Source: Phycisphaerae bacterium
Lineage (GTDB): Bacteria; Planctomycetota; Phycisphaerae; Sedimentisphaerales; SG8-4
DNA length: 5,886 bases
Direction: 5' to 3'
Assembly: GCA_030614945.1 (NCBI GenBank)
Contig: JAUXAH010000124.1
Coordinates: 1 to 5,886 of the forward strand
Each line of letters starts with the position of its first letter. Position 1 is the first letter of the stretch. The notes below the pieces were generated by a model, which was not told where the DNA came from, did no database searches, and saw only the letters and a program-made list of their open reading frames with translations. Positions 1 to 5,570 of the stretch are shown here, in pieces. Position numbers and translations under genes: made by a program.

Positions 1-1344
1 GAAAATCTGTCCGGCATCGAACAAGAAGTGCGTTTCAATTTAACCGGCCCGTTAGGACTTGGCAGAGAGGGTGTCAGAGGCGATATGAGAAAAGCCGTGG
101 CCGGCTTTAGAGATAGAGATTCGCAGGACCAAATTACCAGTGTAAGACGTGATGCCAAAAAGCTCAGGAAGGCGAAAACAATCAACGATAGACGGCTGGT
201 GAAAGCCGGCGCCGATTTCCTCTGGGTCGCTGCGGTCAATAAGTATTTTGCGGCAATACTGGTGCCCACTCCGGAGGAGGGCAAAAACTATTGTGATTGG
301 GTAACAGACAAAACAGGCCGGTACTACAATCCCGATGGTCTTGCCGATACCGGCGATGAAACCGTCGGAGTGGATTTGAAAATTGCATCAAGCGCCCTGG
401 CGTCCACTGGCCAGGCCGACAGCGCAAAAACGTACAACTTCCAGCTTTATCTGGGGCCCAAGGATAAAAGCATCTTCGATAAAAACGAGATGTATAAAGA
501 GCTGGGTTTTGTCCAGACGATAGATTTTATGGGGTGCTGTTGTCCGGCGAGCATTATCAGCCCATTGGCTTTCGGGATATTGGCGTTGATGAAGTGGATG
601 TACGGCTTTGTAGCCAATTACGGCGTGGTCATTATCATATTAGTGCTCCTGTTTCGGATGGCCATGCACCCGATTACCAAAAAGAGCCAGGTCTCGATGA
701 GCAAATTCAGCAAACTTGCCCCGAAGGTCGAGGAGATAAAGAAAAAATACGCCAACAACAAGGCCGAAATGAACAAGCAGATGATGGCCCTTTACAAGAA
801 GCAGGGTGCCTCGCCGATTATGGGCTTTCTGCCAATGATGGTGCAGATGCCTATCTGGATTGCATTGTGGAGTGCCATATACGCCAGCATTGAACTGCGC
901 GGTGCGCCGTTTTTGCCGTTCTGGATTACCGACCTTTCGGTCCCTGACGCTCTGGTTAGATTTGCAACGCTAACCGTACCGCTGTTGAACTGGAAGATAA
1001 AGTCGCTAAACCTGCTGCCGCTTTTGATGGGCGTGGCAATGTATCTTCAGCAGAAACTGATGCCCAAGCAGGCGGCGGCAGCCACTAACCCGCAGATGGC
1101 TCAGCAGCAGAAAATGATGATGATTATGTTCCCGCTGTTTTTACCGCTGGTCTTGTACAACGCCCCGTCGGGAGTGAATCTGTATATTATGGCAAGTACC
1201 TTCGCCGGGGTTTTTGAGCAGCATATCATACGCAAACACATTCGTGAAAAAGAAGAAGCCGAATCAAAGGGCCTGGTCGCGGTAACGAGCAAAACCGGCG
1301 GAAAAGTCAAAAAGAAAAAACCCAAGCCGTTCTATAAGATGTAA
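1..1344 (+). CDS. yidC: Membrane protein insertase YidC (5' end outside the window)
   Basis: YidC/Oxa1/Alb3-family insertase of the inner membrane, which inserts and folds membrane proteins with SecYEG or alone. The frame is open from base 1, so the true start lies upstream; 447 residues are visible. Residues 1-176 (window numbering) are the end of the periplasmic P1 beta domain, with the typical W-x4-NKYFAAILVP stretch. The conserved insertase core follows. A hydrophobic segment lies at about 182-206, then a second at 207-225 ending in FRMAMHP, whose Arg219 matches the conserved groove arginine. A basic cytoplasmic hairpin (KKSQVSMSKFSKLAPKVEEI and on) comes next, then segments near 275-297 (PMMVQMPIWIALW), 337-355 and 372-405 (NAPSGVNLYIM). 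The C-terminus is a lysine-rich tail ending KKKKPKPFYKM, as in ribosome-contacting tails. An odd point is a GCCCP cluster at 178-182, just before the first core membrane segment. The mnmE gene downstream fits the classical yidC-mnmE order. Identification is firm. Confidence 0.96.
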   Translation, partial: ENLSGIEQEVRFNLTGPLGLGREGVRGDMRKAVAGFRDRDSQDQITSVRRDAKKLRKAKTINDRRLVKAGADFLWVAAVNKYFAAILVPTPEEGKNYCDWVTDKTGRYYNPDGLADTGDETVGVDLKIASSALASTGQADSAKTYNFQLYLGPKDKSIFDKNEMYKELGFVQTIDFMGCCCPASIISPLAFGILALMKWMYGFVANYGVVIIILVLLFRMAMHPITKKSQVSMSKFSKLAPKVEEIKKKYANNKAEMNKQMMALYKKQGASPIMGFLPMMVQMPIWIALWSAIYASIELRGAPFLPFWITDLSVPDALVRFATLTVPLLNWKIKSLNLLPLLMGVAMYLQQKLMPKQAAAATNPQMAQQQKMMMIMFPLFLPLVLYNAPSGVNLYIMASTFAGVFEQHIIRKHIREKEEAESKGLVAVTSKTGGKVKKKKPKPFYKM

Positions 1345-1346
1345 AT

Positions 1347-1412
1347 GGTAATTGGTGATTGGTAATTGGTGATTGGTAATTGGTGATTGGTAATTGGTGA
1401 TTGGTAATTGGT
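1347..1412. repeat. Left 7-bp tandem array, GGTAATT/GGTGATT alternating
   Basis: Nine 7-bp units plus a final GGT. GGTAATT and GGTGATT alternate strictly, so the effective period is 14 bp (4.5 copies). The array begins two bases after the yidC stop (1342-1344) and ends directly at the ATG of the four-helix-bundle gene (1413), so it is the entire spacer and also the translation initiation region. No purine-rich Shine-Dalgarno sequence is visible in it. Read on the minus strand the units are CCAATTA-like, matching the right-hand array in inverted orientation. Confidence 0.97.
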
Positions 1413-1814
1413 ATGGAGTATGGAACTTTCGAGGATTTGGAGATTTATAAATCGGCAAGGGAGTTTAGAAAAAAGATATATAGTTTGGCAAAACAATTGC
1501 CGGAATATGAGAAGTATAATTTGGCAAATCAAATGCGACGAGCTGCAGTTTCCTTAACCAATGGTATTGCTGAAGGGCACGGCAGATTTCATTATCAGGA
1601 AAACATCCAGTTTTTAAGACAGTCAAGGGGCTCGCTAAAGGAGTTAATTGACGACATTAATGTTTGCGTAGACGAGAATTATGCTGATTTGGGCTGGTTA
1701 AATAATTTGAAGACAGAGGGATACGAGCTATTGAAGAAATTAAACGGATATATCAAGTATTTGCGCAACTGTAAGCAAGCAGCGATTAGTAACCACCGCT
1801 CGAAGTCAACTTGA
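1413..1814 (+). CDS. Four-helix-bundle protein, 23S rRNA intervening-sequence (S23/IVP) family
   Basis: A 133-residue protein, typical length for the family of four-helix-bundle proteins first seen in intervening sequences of 23S rRNA and related in fold to the Avd accessory protein of diversity-generating retroelements. Molecular function is unknown for stand-alone copies; a nucleic-acid-binding role is suspected. The family pattern is clear: FEDLEIYKSAREF (6-18) opens helix 1; NQMRRAAVSLTNGIAEGHGR (39-58) spans helix 2, with the conserved RRA and N/G-IAEG signature; FLRQSRGSLKEL (67-78) lies in helix 3; LLKKLNGYIKYLR (107-118) is helix 4. I prefer ATG 1413 because the family begins a few residues before the F-x-D-L-E motif. 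A TTG at 1401 lies in the array and would add only repeat-derived residues. The gene is richer in A+T than its neighbours (bases 1441-1500 contain 18 G+C), which suggests acquisition. It is bounded by inverted 7-bp arrays touching its start and stop codons. It interrupts the expected yidC-mnmE neighbourhood. Confidence 0.9.
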   Translation: MEYGTFEDLEIYKSAREFRKKIYSLAKQLPEYEKYNLANQMRRAAVSLTNGIAEGHGRFHYQENIQFLRQSRGSLKELIDDINVCVDENYADLGWLNNLKTEGYELLKKLNGYIKYLRNCKQAAISNHRSKST

Positions 1815-1929
1815 CCAGCGACCAGTTACCAGTTACCAGTTACCAGTTACCAGTTACCAATTACCAGTTACCAGTTACCAGTTACCAATTACCAGTTACC
1901 AGTTACCAGTTACCAGTTACCAGTTACCA
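1815..1929. repeat. Right 7-bp tandem array, CCAGTTA with two CCAATTA variants
   Basis: One degenerate unit (CCAGCGA, 1815-1821) is followed by 15 exact 7-bp units (1822-1926) and a final CCA. Thirteen units are CCAGTTA and two (1857-1863 and 1885-1891) are CCAATTA, giving a symmetric 5-1-3-1-5 order. The array starts on the base after the four-helix-bundle stop (1812-1814) and ends on the base before the mnmE ATG. The CCAATTA variant is the exact reverse complement of TAATTGG in the left array. Allowing G-U pairs, the two arrays could form a long stem in a transcript that spans the gene. Confidence 0.97.
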
Positions 1930-3465
1930 ATGTACGAACTTAGTGACACTATCGTAGCGGTCAGTTCTCCTGCCGTGGGGCAAAGGGCGATTGTTCGCAT
2001 AACCGGTCCCGACACAATCGATACCTGTGAGAAAGTTTTTGGCTCGCCAATTCCGAAGGAAAGAAGCGCACTTATAGCCGGCAGCATTGCCATCGACCAC
2101 GCGCTAAGAATCGATGCGAAGCTGTACCTGTTTCTGTATCCGCATTCCTATACCGGCGACGACGTTGCCGAAATTCACATCCATACAAATGCAAGTGTTA
2201 CTGAGGCCCTAATGGGTAGTTTGCTGGCTAAAGGCCTTCGAATGGCCGGACCCGGCGAATTTACCGCTCGGGCGTATCTCAACGGCAAAATCGATTTGGC
2301 CCAGGCAGAAGCCGTGAATGAAATTGTCGTAAGCAGCAATAAGTTTCAATTGGACGCCGCTGAGAAGCTTCTTAGCGGGCGATTGGCCGAAACCACCGCA
2401 AAAGTGCGCTCGGCGATAATGGATTGTCTTAGCTTAATCGAAGCAGGCCTCGATTTTAGCGGTGAAGATATCGAATTTATAACTCGGCCAGAGGCCGTTC
2501 GGGCACTTGCCGAGATAAAGGTAGAGCTTGAGCAGCTGCTCTCGGATTCTATCAGCTATGAATCGGTAATTGATTTGCCGGCGGTGGGAATCGCAGGTGC
2601 CCCCAATGCCGGAAAGAGCAGTCTGCTCAACAAACTGCTCGGCAAGGCAAGAAGTATCGTCTCGCACAAGCGCAGAACCACCAGGGATGTCTTGACCGGA
2701 CTGCTGACATTGGCCCATTGCAGGTGTGTGCTGTTCGATTGTGCGGGATTGACCCCGCACCAATTGTCCGACGACGCCAGATTAACGCACCTGGAAGGTA
2801 TAGGCCGCGGTGCGAGTACAATTGGTGCGGGGCCGAATAATATTCTGGATGAATTAGCACAGCAGGCAGCCATCGAGGCGCTGCGAAACAGCTCTGTGGT
2901 TGTATTTTGTGTGGATATATCGAAGGACCCAGGACGCAAGACACAGGACTTCGGTCTGTGGAGCGAAGAGATTGGTCTGTGGTCTTTAGTTTGTGGTCTT
3001 GGGTCGGCGGCAGTGATACCGGTCGCAACAAAATCCGATTTGCTCTCGGGACAGGTCCTCGCCAGGCGTCTTACCGAGCTGAATGAACTGTTTGCCCCGT
3101 TAGAGACCCAACGTGAAAAGTCTCTAAGGGGGTTCGCCGCCGAGTTTTTACCCATCTCTGCAGAAACCGGCACCGGCATAGAGCCGTTGCGAGAGACAAT
3201 CGATAGAAAAATACTCGATACTCAAGCATCCAGCATCGAGCATCAAGCAATGGGCGTTGCCCTTACCGCCCGGCACAGGCAGGCTGTTACCGAGGCGATT
3301 GAGAACGTCGGCGAATCCATCAATGAATTGAAAGCCGGCAGCGATGAGGTTACCGCAATGATGCTGCGGGCCGCTTACCAGGCCGTTGCCGATATCGACT
3401 CCGCCGGGCGGATCGATGACGAGATTCTGGAAAGAATATTTTCCCGCTTCTGTATAGGAAAATAG
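1930..3465 (+). CDS. mnmE: tRNA uridine-5-carboxymethylaminomethyl modification GTPase MnmE, with in-frame additions in the G-domain half
   Basis: MnmE (TrmE), which with MnmG modifies C5 of wobble U34 in certain tRNAs using methylene-tetrahydrofolate and GTP. It has 511 residues against a usual length of about 450. The folate-binding domain is about 1-116 (YTGDDVAEIHIH at 74-85, GEFTARAYLNGKID at 109-122); a helical domain follows. In the G domain: G1 GAPNAGKS (223-230), G2 TT (250-251), G3 DCAG (270-273), G4 TKSD (367-370), G5 SAE (410-412). The protein ends FCIGK, the diagnostic C-x-GK tail with its catalytic cysteine (508). Start ATG 1930 agrees with the family N-terminus (MYELSDTIVAV), although the sequence before it is only the 7-bp array, with no Shine-Dalgarno. 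Oddities: G4 has Thr instead of Asn; HTN replaces the usual HGG at 85-87; four repeat-like additions lie at residues 275-301, 332-360, 389-401 and 428-439. The frame stays open, so the gene is probably functional. Confidence 0.96.
   Translation: MYELSDTIVAVSSPAVGQRAIVRITGPDTIDTCEKVFGSPIPKERSALIAGSIAIDHALRIDAKLYLFLYPHSYTGDDVAEIHIHTNASVTEALMGSLLAKGLRMAGPGEFTARAYLNGKIDLAQAEAVNEIVVSSNKFQLDAAEKLLSGRLAETTAKVRSAIMDCLSLIEAGLDFSGEDIEFITRPEAVRALAEIKVELEQLLSDSISYESVIDLPAVGIAGAPNAGKSSLLNKLLGKARSIVSHKRRTTRDVLTGLLTLAHCRCVLFDCAGLTPHQLSDDARLTHLEGIGRGASTIGAGPNNILDELAQQAAIEALRNSSVVVFCVDISKDPGRKTQDFGLWSEEIGLWSLVCGLGSAAVIPVATKSDLLSGQVLARRLTELNELFAPLETQREKSLRGFAAEFLPISAETGTGIEPLRETIDRKILDTQASSIEHQAMGVALTARHRQAVTEAIENVGESINELKAGSDEVTAMMLRAAYQAVADIDSAGRIDDEILERIFSRFCIGK
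2753..2832. repeat. 80-bp palindromic element inside mnmE
   Basis: A perfect 15-bp inverted repeat (arms 2753-2767 CCCCGCACCAATTGT and 2818-2832) encloses 50 bases. A nested 6-bp stem (CGCACC 2786-2791 with GGTGCG 2809-2814) lies inside. It encodes MnmE residues about 275-301, directly after the G3 motif DCAGL, where other MnmE proteins have about 25 fewer residues. The outer arm shares CCCGCACCAA with the hairpin upstream of dnaK (5495-5538), suggesting one family of dispersed palindromes. A GTGCGGG at 2741-2747, part of the DCAG codons, could pair in competition with the left arm. Confidence 0.85.
2925..3008. repeat. In-frame 7-bp-period tract inside mnmE (12 units)
   Basis: Eighty-four bases divide cleanly into twelve 7-bp units. 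The first four resemble GGACNCA. After two diverged units come GGTCTGT, GGTCTTT, AGTTTGT, GGTCTTG and GGTCGGC, with a further GGTCTGT at 2953-2959. The length is a multiple of both 7 and 3 (28 codons), so the frame is kept. It encodes MnmE residues about 332-360, including two GLWS copies, between the G3 and G4 motifs. It appears to replace or lengthen a surface loop. Confidence 0.8.
3095..3132. repeat. 38-bp hairpin inside mnmE
   Basis: The left arm CCCCGTTAGAGAC (3095-3107) pairs with GTCTCTAAGGGGG (3120-3132) at 12 of 13 positions around a 12-base loop. It encodes MnmE residues about 389-401, between the G4 and G5 motifs, in a place where the protein is longer than its relatives. It is probably another short palindromic insertion, with arms different from the 80-bp element. 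Confidence 0.7.
3213..3247. repeat. Short 7-bp-period tract inside mnmE (5 units)
   Basis: Five in-register 7-bp units (ACTCGAT, ACTCAAG, CATCCAG, CATCGAG, CATCAAG) encode MnmE residues about 428-439, between the end of the G domain and the C-terminal helical segment. The same words (CATCCAG, CATCGAG and ATACTCGAT) recur in the spacer downstream of mnmE at 3466-3535, so the coding tract and the spacer seem to belong to one repeat family. Confidence 0.75.
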
Positions 3466-3535
3466 CATCTCGATTCCCGATACTCGATTCTCGTTTTGGT
3501 CTTACGAGTATCCAGCATCGAGTATCGAGCATCCA
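3466..3535. repeat. mnmE/dnaK spacer built of inverted 7-bp units; possible bidirectional terminator hairpin
   Basis: Exactly ten 7-bp units fill the 70 bases between the mnmE stop (3463-3465) and the dnaK stop on the other strand (3536-3538). The left part has CTCGATT/CTCGATA-type units and the right part CGAGTAT/CGAGCAT-type units, so the halves are inverted: 3469-3493 matches the reverse complement of 3508-3532 at 20 of 25 positions. The central bases are about TTTTGGTCTTACGA. A hairpin shared by two convergent genes could end transcription from both sides, but no clear T-run follows either arm, so that role is inferred. Confidence 0.85.
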
Positions 3536-5470
3536 TTATTTGTCTTTGGCTTCAAATTCGGCGTCGATTACATCATCGCCGCCTTTTCTTTTAACCTCGC
3601 CTTCCGGCGGCGGTTTGTCTTTGGCGGACTCGTCGCCGGATGGGGCTGAAGCCGCCTGTTTTTTGGCCGCCTCTTCGTAAAGCACCTTGCCCAATTCCTG
3701 GCCGGCGGTTCCGAGGTTTTCAATGGCCTTCTTTACCGCATCGGCATTGTCACCCTTTATAGCTTCTTTGAGGTTGTTGACTGCACTTTCGATTTTGCCG
3801 CGAGTCTCGGCAGAGACCTTGTCGCCGTGTTCTTTGAGCGTTTTTTCCGTTGAATAAATCAACTGGTCGGCCTGGTTCTTCAAATCAACAACCTCTCTTT
3901 TTTTCTTATCTTCCTCGGCGTGGGCCTCGGCCTCGGCGGTCATCTTTTCGACTTCTCGGTCACTTAGCCCTGAGCTGGATTTAATCTCGATAGACTGCTG
4001 CTTGCCTGTACCGAGGTCCTTGGCCGATACGTTCAAAATACCGTTAGCGTCGATATCAAATGCCACCTCAATCTGCGGAATGCCTCGCGGAGCCGGCGGA
4101 ACATCGGTAAGCTGGAATCTGCCGAGCGTGCGGTTGTCCCTGGCGAATTCCCTCTCGCCCTGCAGAACATGGATGTCAACCGTGGTCTGACCATCCGCAG
4201 CGGTCGAGAAGACTTCTTTTTTGCTGGTTGGGATGGTGGTATTGCGCTCAATAAGTTTTGTCCTGACGCCGCCCAGTGTCTCAACGCCAAGCGAAAGCGG
4301 CGTTACGTCCAGAAGCAAAATATCCTTTACGCCCGCATCACCAGCTAATACCGCCCCTTGAATGGCAGCGCCCAGCGCAACGACCTCATCGGGATTGATA
4401 CTCTTGTTCGGCTCTTTGCCGAAGAGACCAAAGACAATCTCCTGGACCTTCGGAATTCTTGTCGAGCCGCCGACAAGCAGGACCTCGGTGATATCGCTTG
4501 CGGGCAGTTTCTTGTCTTCCAGAGCCGTGTGGCAGGGGCCCTTTAACCTTTCCAGAATCGGCTCGACGAGCGATTCAAACTTGCTGCGGGTGATGGTAAT
4601 CTGCAGGTGCTTCGGCCCTGAGGCGTCGGCTGTAATAAAGGGCAGATTGACCGTCGTTTCAAGCTGGGAGCTCAACTCACATTTTGCCTTTTCGGCAGCC
4701 TCTCTCAGACGTTGATGGGCCATCGGGTCATCTCGCAGGTCAATTCCTTCTTTCTTTCTGAACTCTTCAGCCAGATAATCTATCAGCGCCTCGTCGAGGT
4801 CGTCGCCGCCGAGGTGCGTATCGCCGTTGGTACTGAGGACCTCGACGACGTCATCGCCGATATCGAGAATCGATATGTCGAAGGTTCCGCCGCCGAAGTC
4901 AAAGACCGCAATCTTTTCGTTCTTTTTCCTCTCAAGCCCGTAGGCAAGCGCTGCAGCGGTCGGCTCATTGATAATTCGCTCGACATTGAGCCCCGCTATT
5001 TTGCCGGCGTCCTTGGTTGCCTGGCGCTGTGAATCGTTGAAGTAGGCCGGCACGGTAATAACGGCGTTGGTGACTTTTTCGCCCAGATAGTCCTCGGCGG
5101 TGTTTTTCAAATCCTGCAGAATCATCGCCGAGATTTCAGGCGGGGTGTATTCCTTGCCGCGGACACCGACCTTGACCAATTCTTCCGCCGCGCCGATAAT
5201 TTTGTAAGGGACTATCTTTTCTTCCGATGAGACTTCATTGTGGCGTCGGCCCATAAAACGCTTGATGGAAAATACCGTGTTTTCCGGGTTGGTTACCTGC
5301 TGATGGCGTGCAATCTGGCCGATGAGTCTCTCACCCTTGTCCGTAAAGCCGACCACTGAAGGGGTCAGCCGGGAGCCGGAAGAGTTAACCAAAACCTTCG
5401 GCGATGAGCCTTCCATTACGGCAACCACCGAATTTGTCGTTCCCAAATCTATTCCAATAATTTTAGCCAT
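3536..5470 (-). CDS. dnaK: Molecular chaperone DnaK (Hsp70)
   Basis: Cytoplasmic Hsp70, an ATP-driven chaperone working with DnaJ and GrpE. At 644 residues it is full length. The nucleotide-binding domain includes DLGTTN (8-13), SRLTPSVV (33-40), the catalytic Lys70 in [19 protein letters not shown] (168-178), DFGGGTFD (191-198) and VGGSTRIP (333-340). It carries the extra segment near 80-105 typical of Gram-negative-type DnaK. The interdomain linker is [11 protein letters not shown] (385-395). The substrate-binding beta domain and helical lid follow, with a Lys/Ala/Pro-rich disordered stretch (about 600-630) and the conserved C-terminus [12 protein letters not shown], which ends in the EEVD-like region. 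The start is fixed by the [13 protein letters not shown]-terminus and by an AAGGGA ribosome binding site at 5479-5484, eight bases upstream. No repeat insertion is visible in this gene, in contrast with mnmE. grpE and dnaJ are not adjacent in the window. It is convergent with mnmE and apparently driven by the sigma-54-type promoter at 5571-5586. Confidence 0.98.
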   Translation of the reverse strand: MAKIIGIDLGTTNSVVAVMEGSSPKVLVNSSGSRLTPSVVGFTDKGERLIGQIARHQQVTNPENTVFSIKRFMGRRHNEVSSEEKIVPYKIIGAAEELVKVGVRGKEYTPPEISAMILQDLKNTAEDYLGEKVTNAVITVPAYFNDSQRQATKDAGKIAGLNVERIINEPTAAALAYGLERKKNEKIAVFDFGGGTFDISILDIGDDVVEVLSTNGDTHLGGDDLDEALIDYLAEEFRKKEGIDLRDDPMAHQRLREAAEKAKCELSSQLETTVNLPFITADASGPKHLQITITRSKFESLVEPILERLKGPCHTALEDKKLPASDITEVLLVGGSTRIPKVQEIVFGLFGKEPNKSINPDEVVALGAAIQGAVLAGDAGVKDILLLDVTPLSLGVETLGGVRTKLIERNTTIPTSKKEVFSTAADGQTTVDIHVLQGEREFARDNRTLGRFQLTDVPPAPRGIPQIEVAFDIDANGILNVSAKDLGTGKQQSIEIKSSSGLSDREVEKMTAEAEAHAEEDKKKREVVDLKNQADQLIYSTEKTLKEHGDKVSAETRGKIESAVNNLKEAIKGDNADAVKKAIENLGTAGQELGKVLYEEAAKKQAASAPSGDESAKDKPPPEGEVKRKGGDDVIDAEFEAKDK

Positions 5471-5478
5471 AGTTAAAT

Positions 5479-5484
5479 TCCCTT
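5479..5484 (-). promoter_or_regulatory. dnaK ribosome binding site
   Basis: On the minus strand AAGGGA ends eight bases before the dnaK ATG (5468-5470), a good Shine-Dalgarno match and spacing. It is the only clear Shine-Dalgarno among the three gene starts visible in this window. The other two starts abut tandem arrays. Confidence 0.8.
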
Positions 5485-5494
5485 CGCTTTATTG

Positions 5495-5538
5495 TCCCGC
5501 ACCAAAAGGGCTTCGGCTCACGCCGTTTTGGTGCGGGA
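5495..5538 (-). promoter_or_regulatory. Stable hairpin in the dnaK 5' leader (palindromic element)
   Basis: A perfect 13-bp inverted repeat pairs TCCCGCACCAAAA (5495-5507) with its complement at 5526-5538. In the dnaK-sense RNA the stem continues into an inner 4-bp stem (5522-5525 with 5514-5517) capped by a GUGA tetraloop of the GNRA class, leaving a six-base bulge (5508-5513). It ends ten bases before the Shine-Dalgarno and does not cover it, so a classical RNA thermometer is unlikely. It may protect the 5' end, bind a protein, or simply be a copy of a dispersed palindrome, because its arm shares CCCGCACCAA with the element inside mnmE. Confidence 0.85.
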
Positions 5539-5570
5539 TCAGTATATAGAAAGTTCCGAGGGTTTGAATG

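Noticed and set aside
1401..1412. TTG start at 1401 for the four-helix-bundle gene
   Set aside because: It lies inside the array and adds only repeat-coded residues (VIG); the family begins close to ATG 1413.
1264..1532. Minus-strand open frames with ITNYQSPITNHQ-like repeats over the left array
   Set aside because: They are translations of the 7-bp array (7 units = 49 bp shift frames) plus antisense of yidC and the four-helix-bundle gene; no start signal or family resemblance.
1413..1814. Avd component of a diversity-generating retroelement
   Set aside because: The fold family is related, but there is no reverse transcriptase, template repeat or variable repeat in the window.
1347..1929. 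CRISPR array
   Set aside because: Units are 7 bp and contiguous, with no spacers of 25-40 bp, and no cas genes are present.
1345..1929. Intervening sequence within a 23S rRNA gene
   Set aside because: The flanking DNA is protein-coding (yidC and mnmE); no rRNA sequence is present.
2434..3179. Long minus-strand open frames across mnmE
   Set aside because: They are antisense shadows of a strongly identified gene, with low-complexity products lacking any motif.
5479..5538. RNA thermometer covering the dnaK ribosome binding site
   Set aside because: The stable stem ends ten bases before the Shine-Dalgarno and leaves it unpaired.
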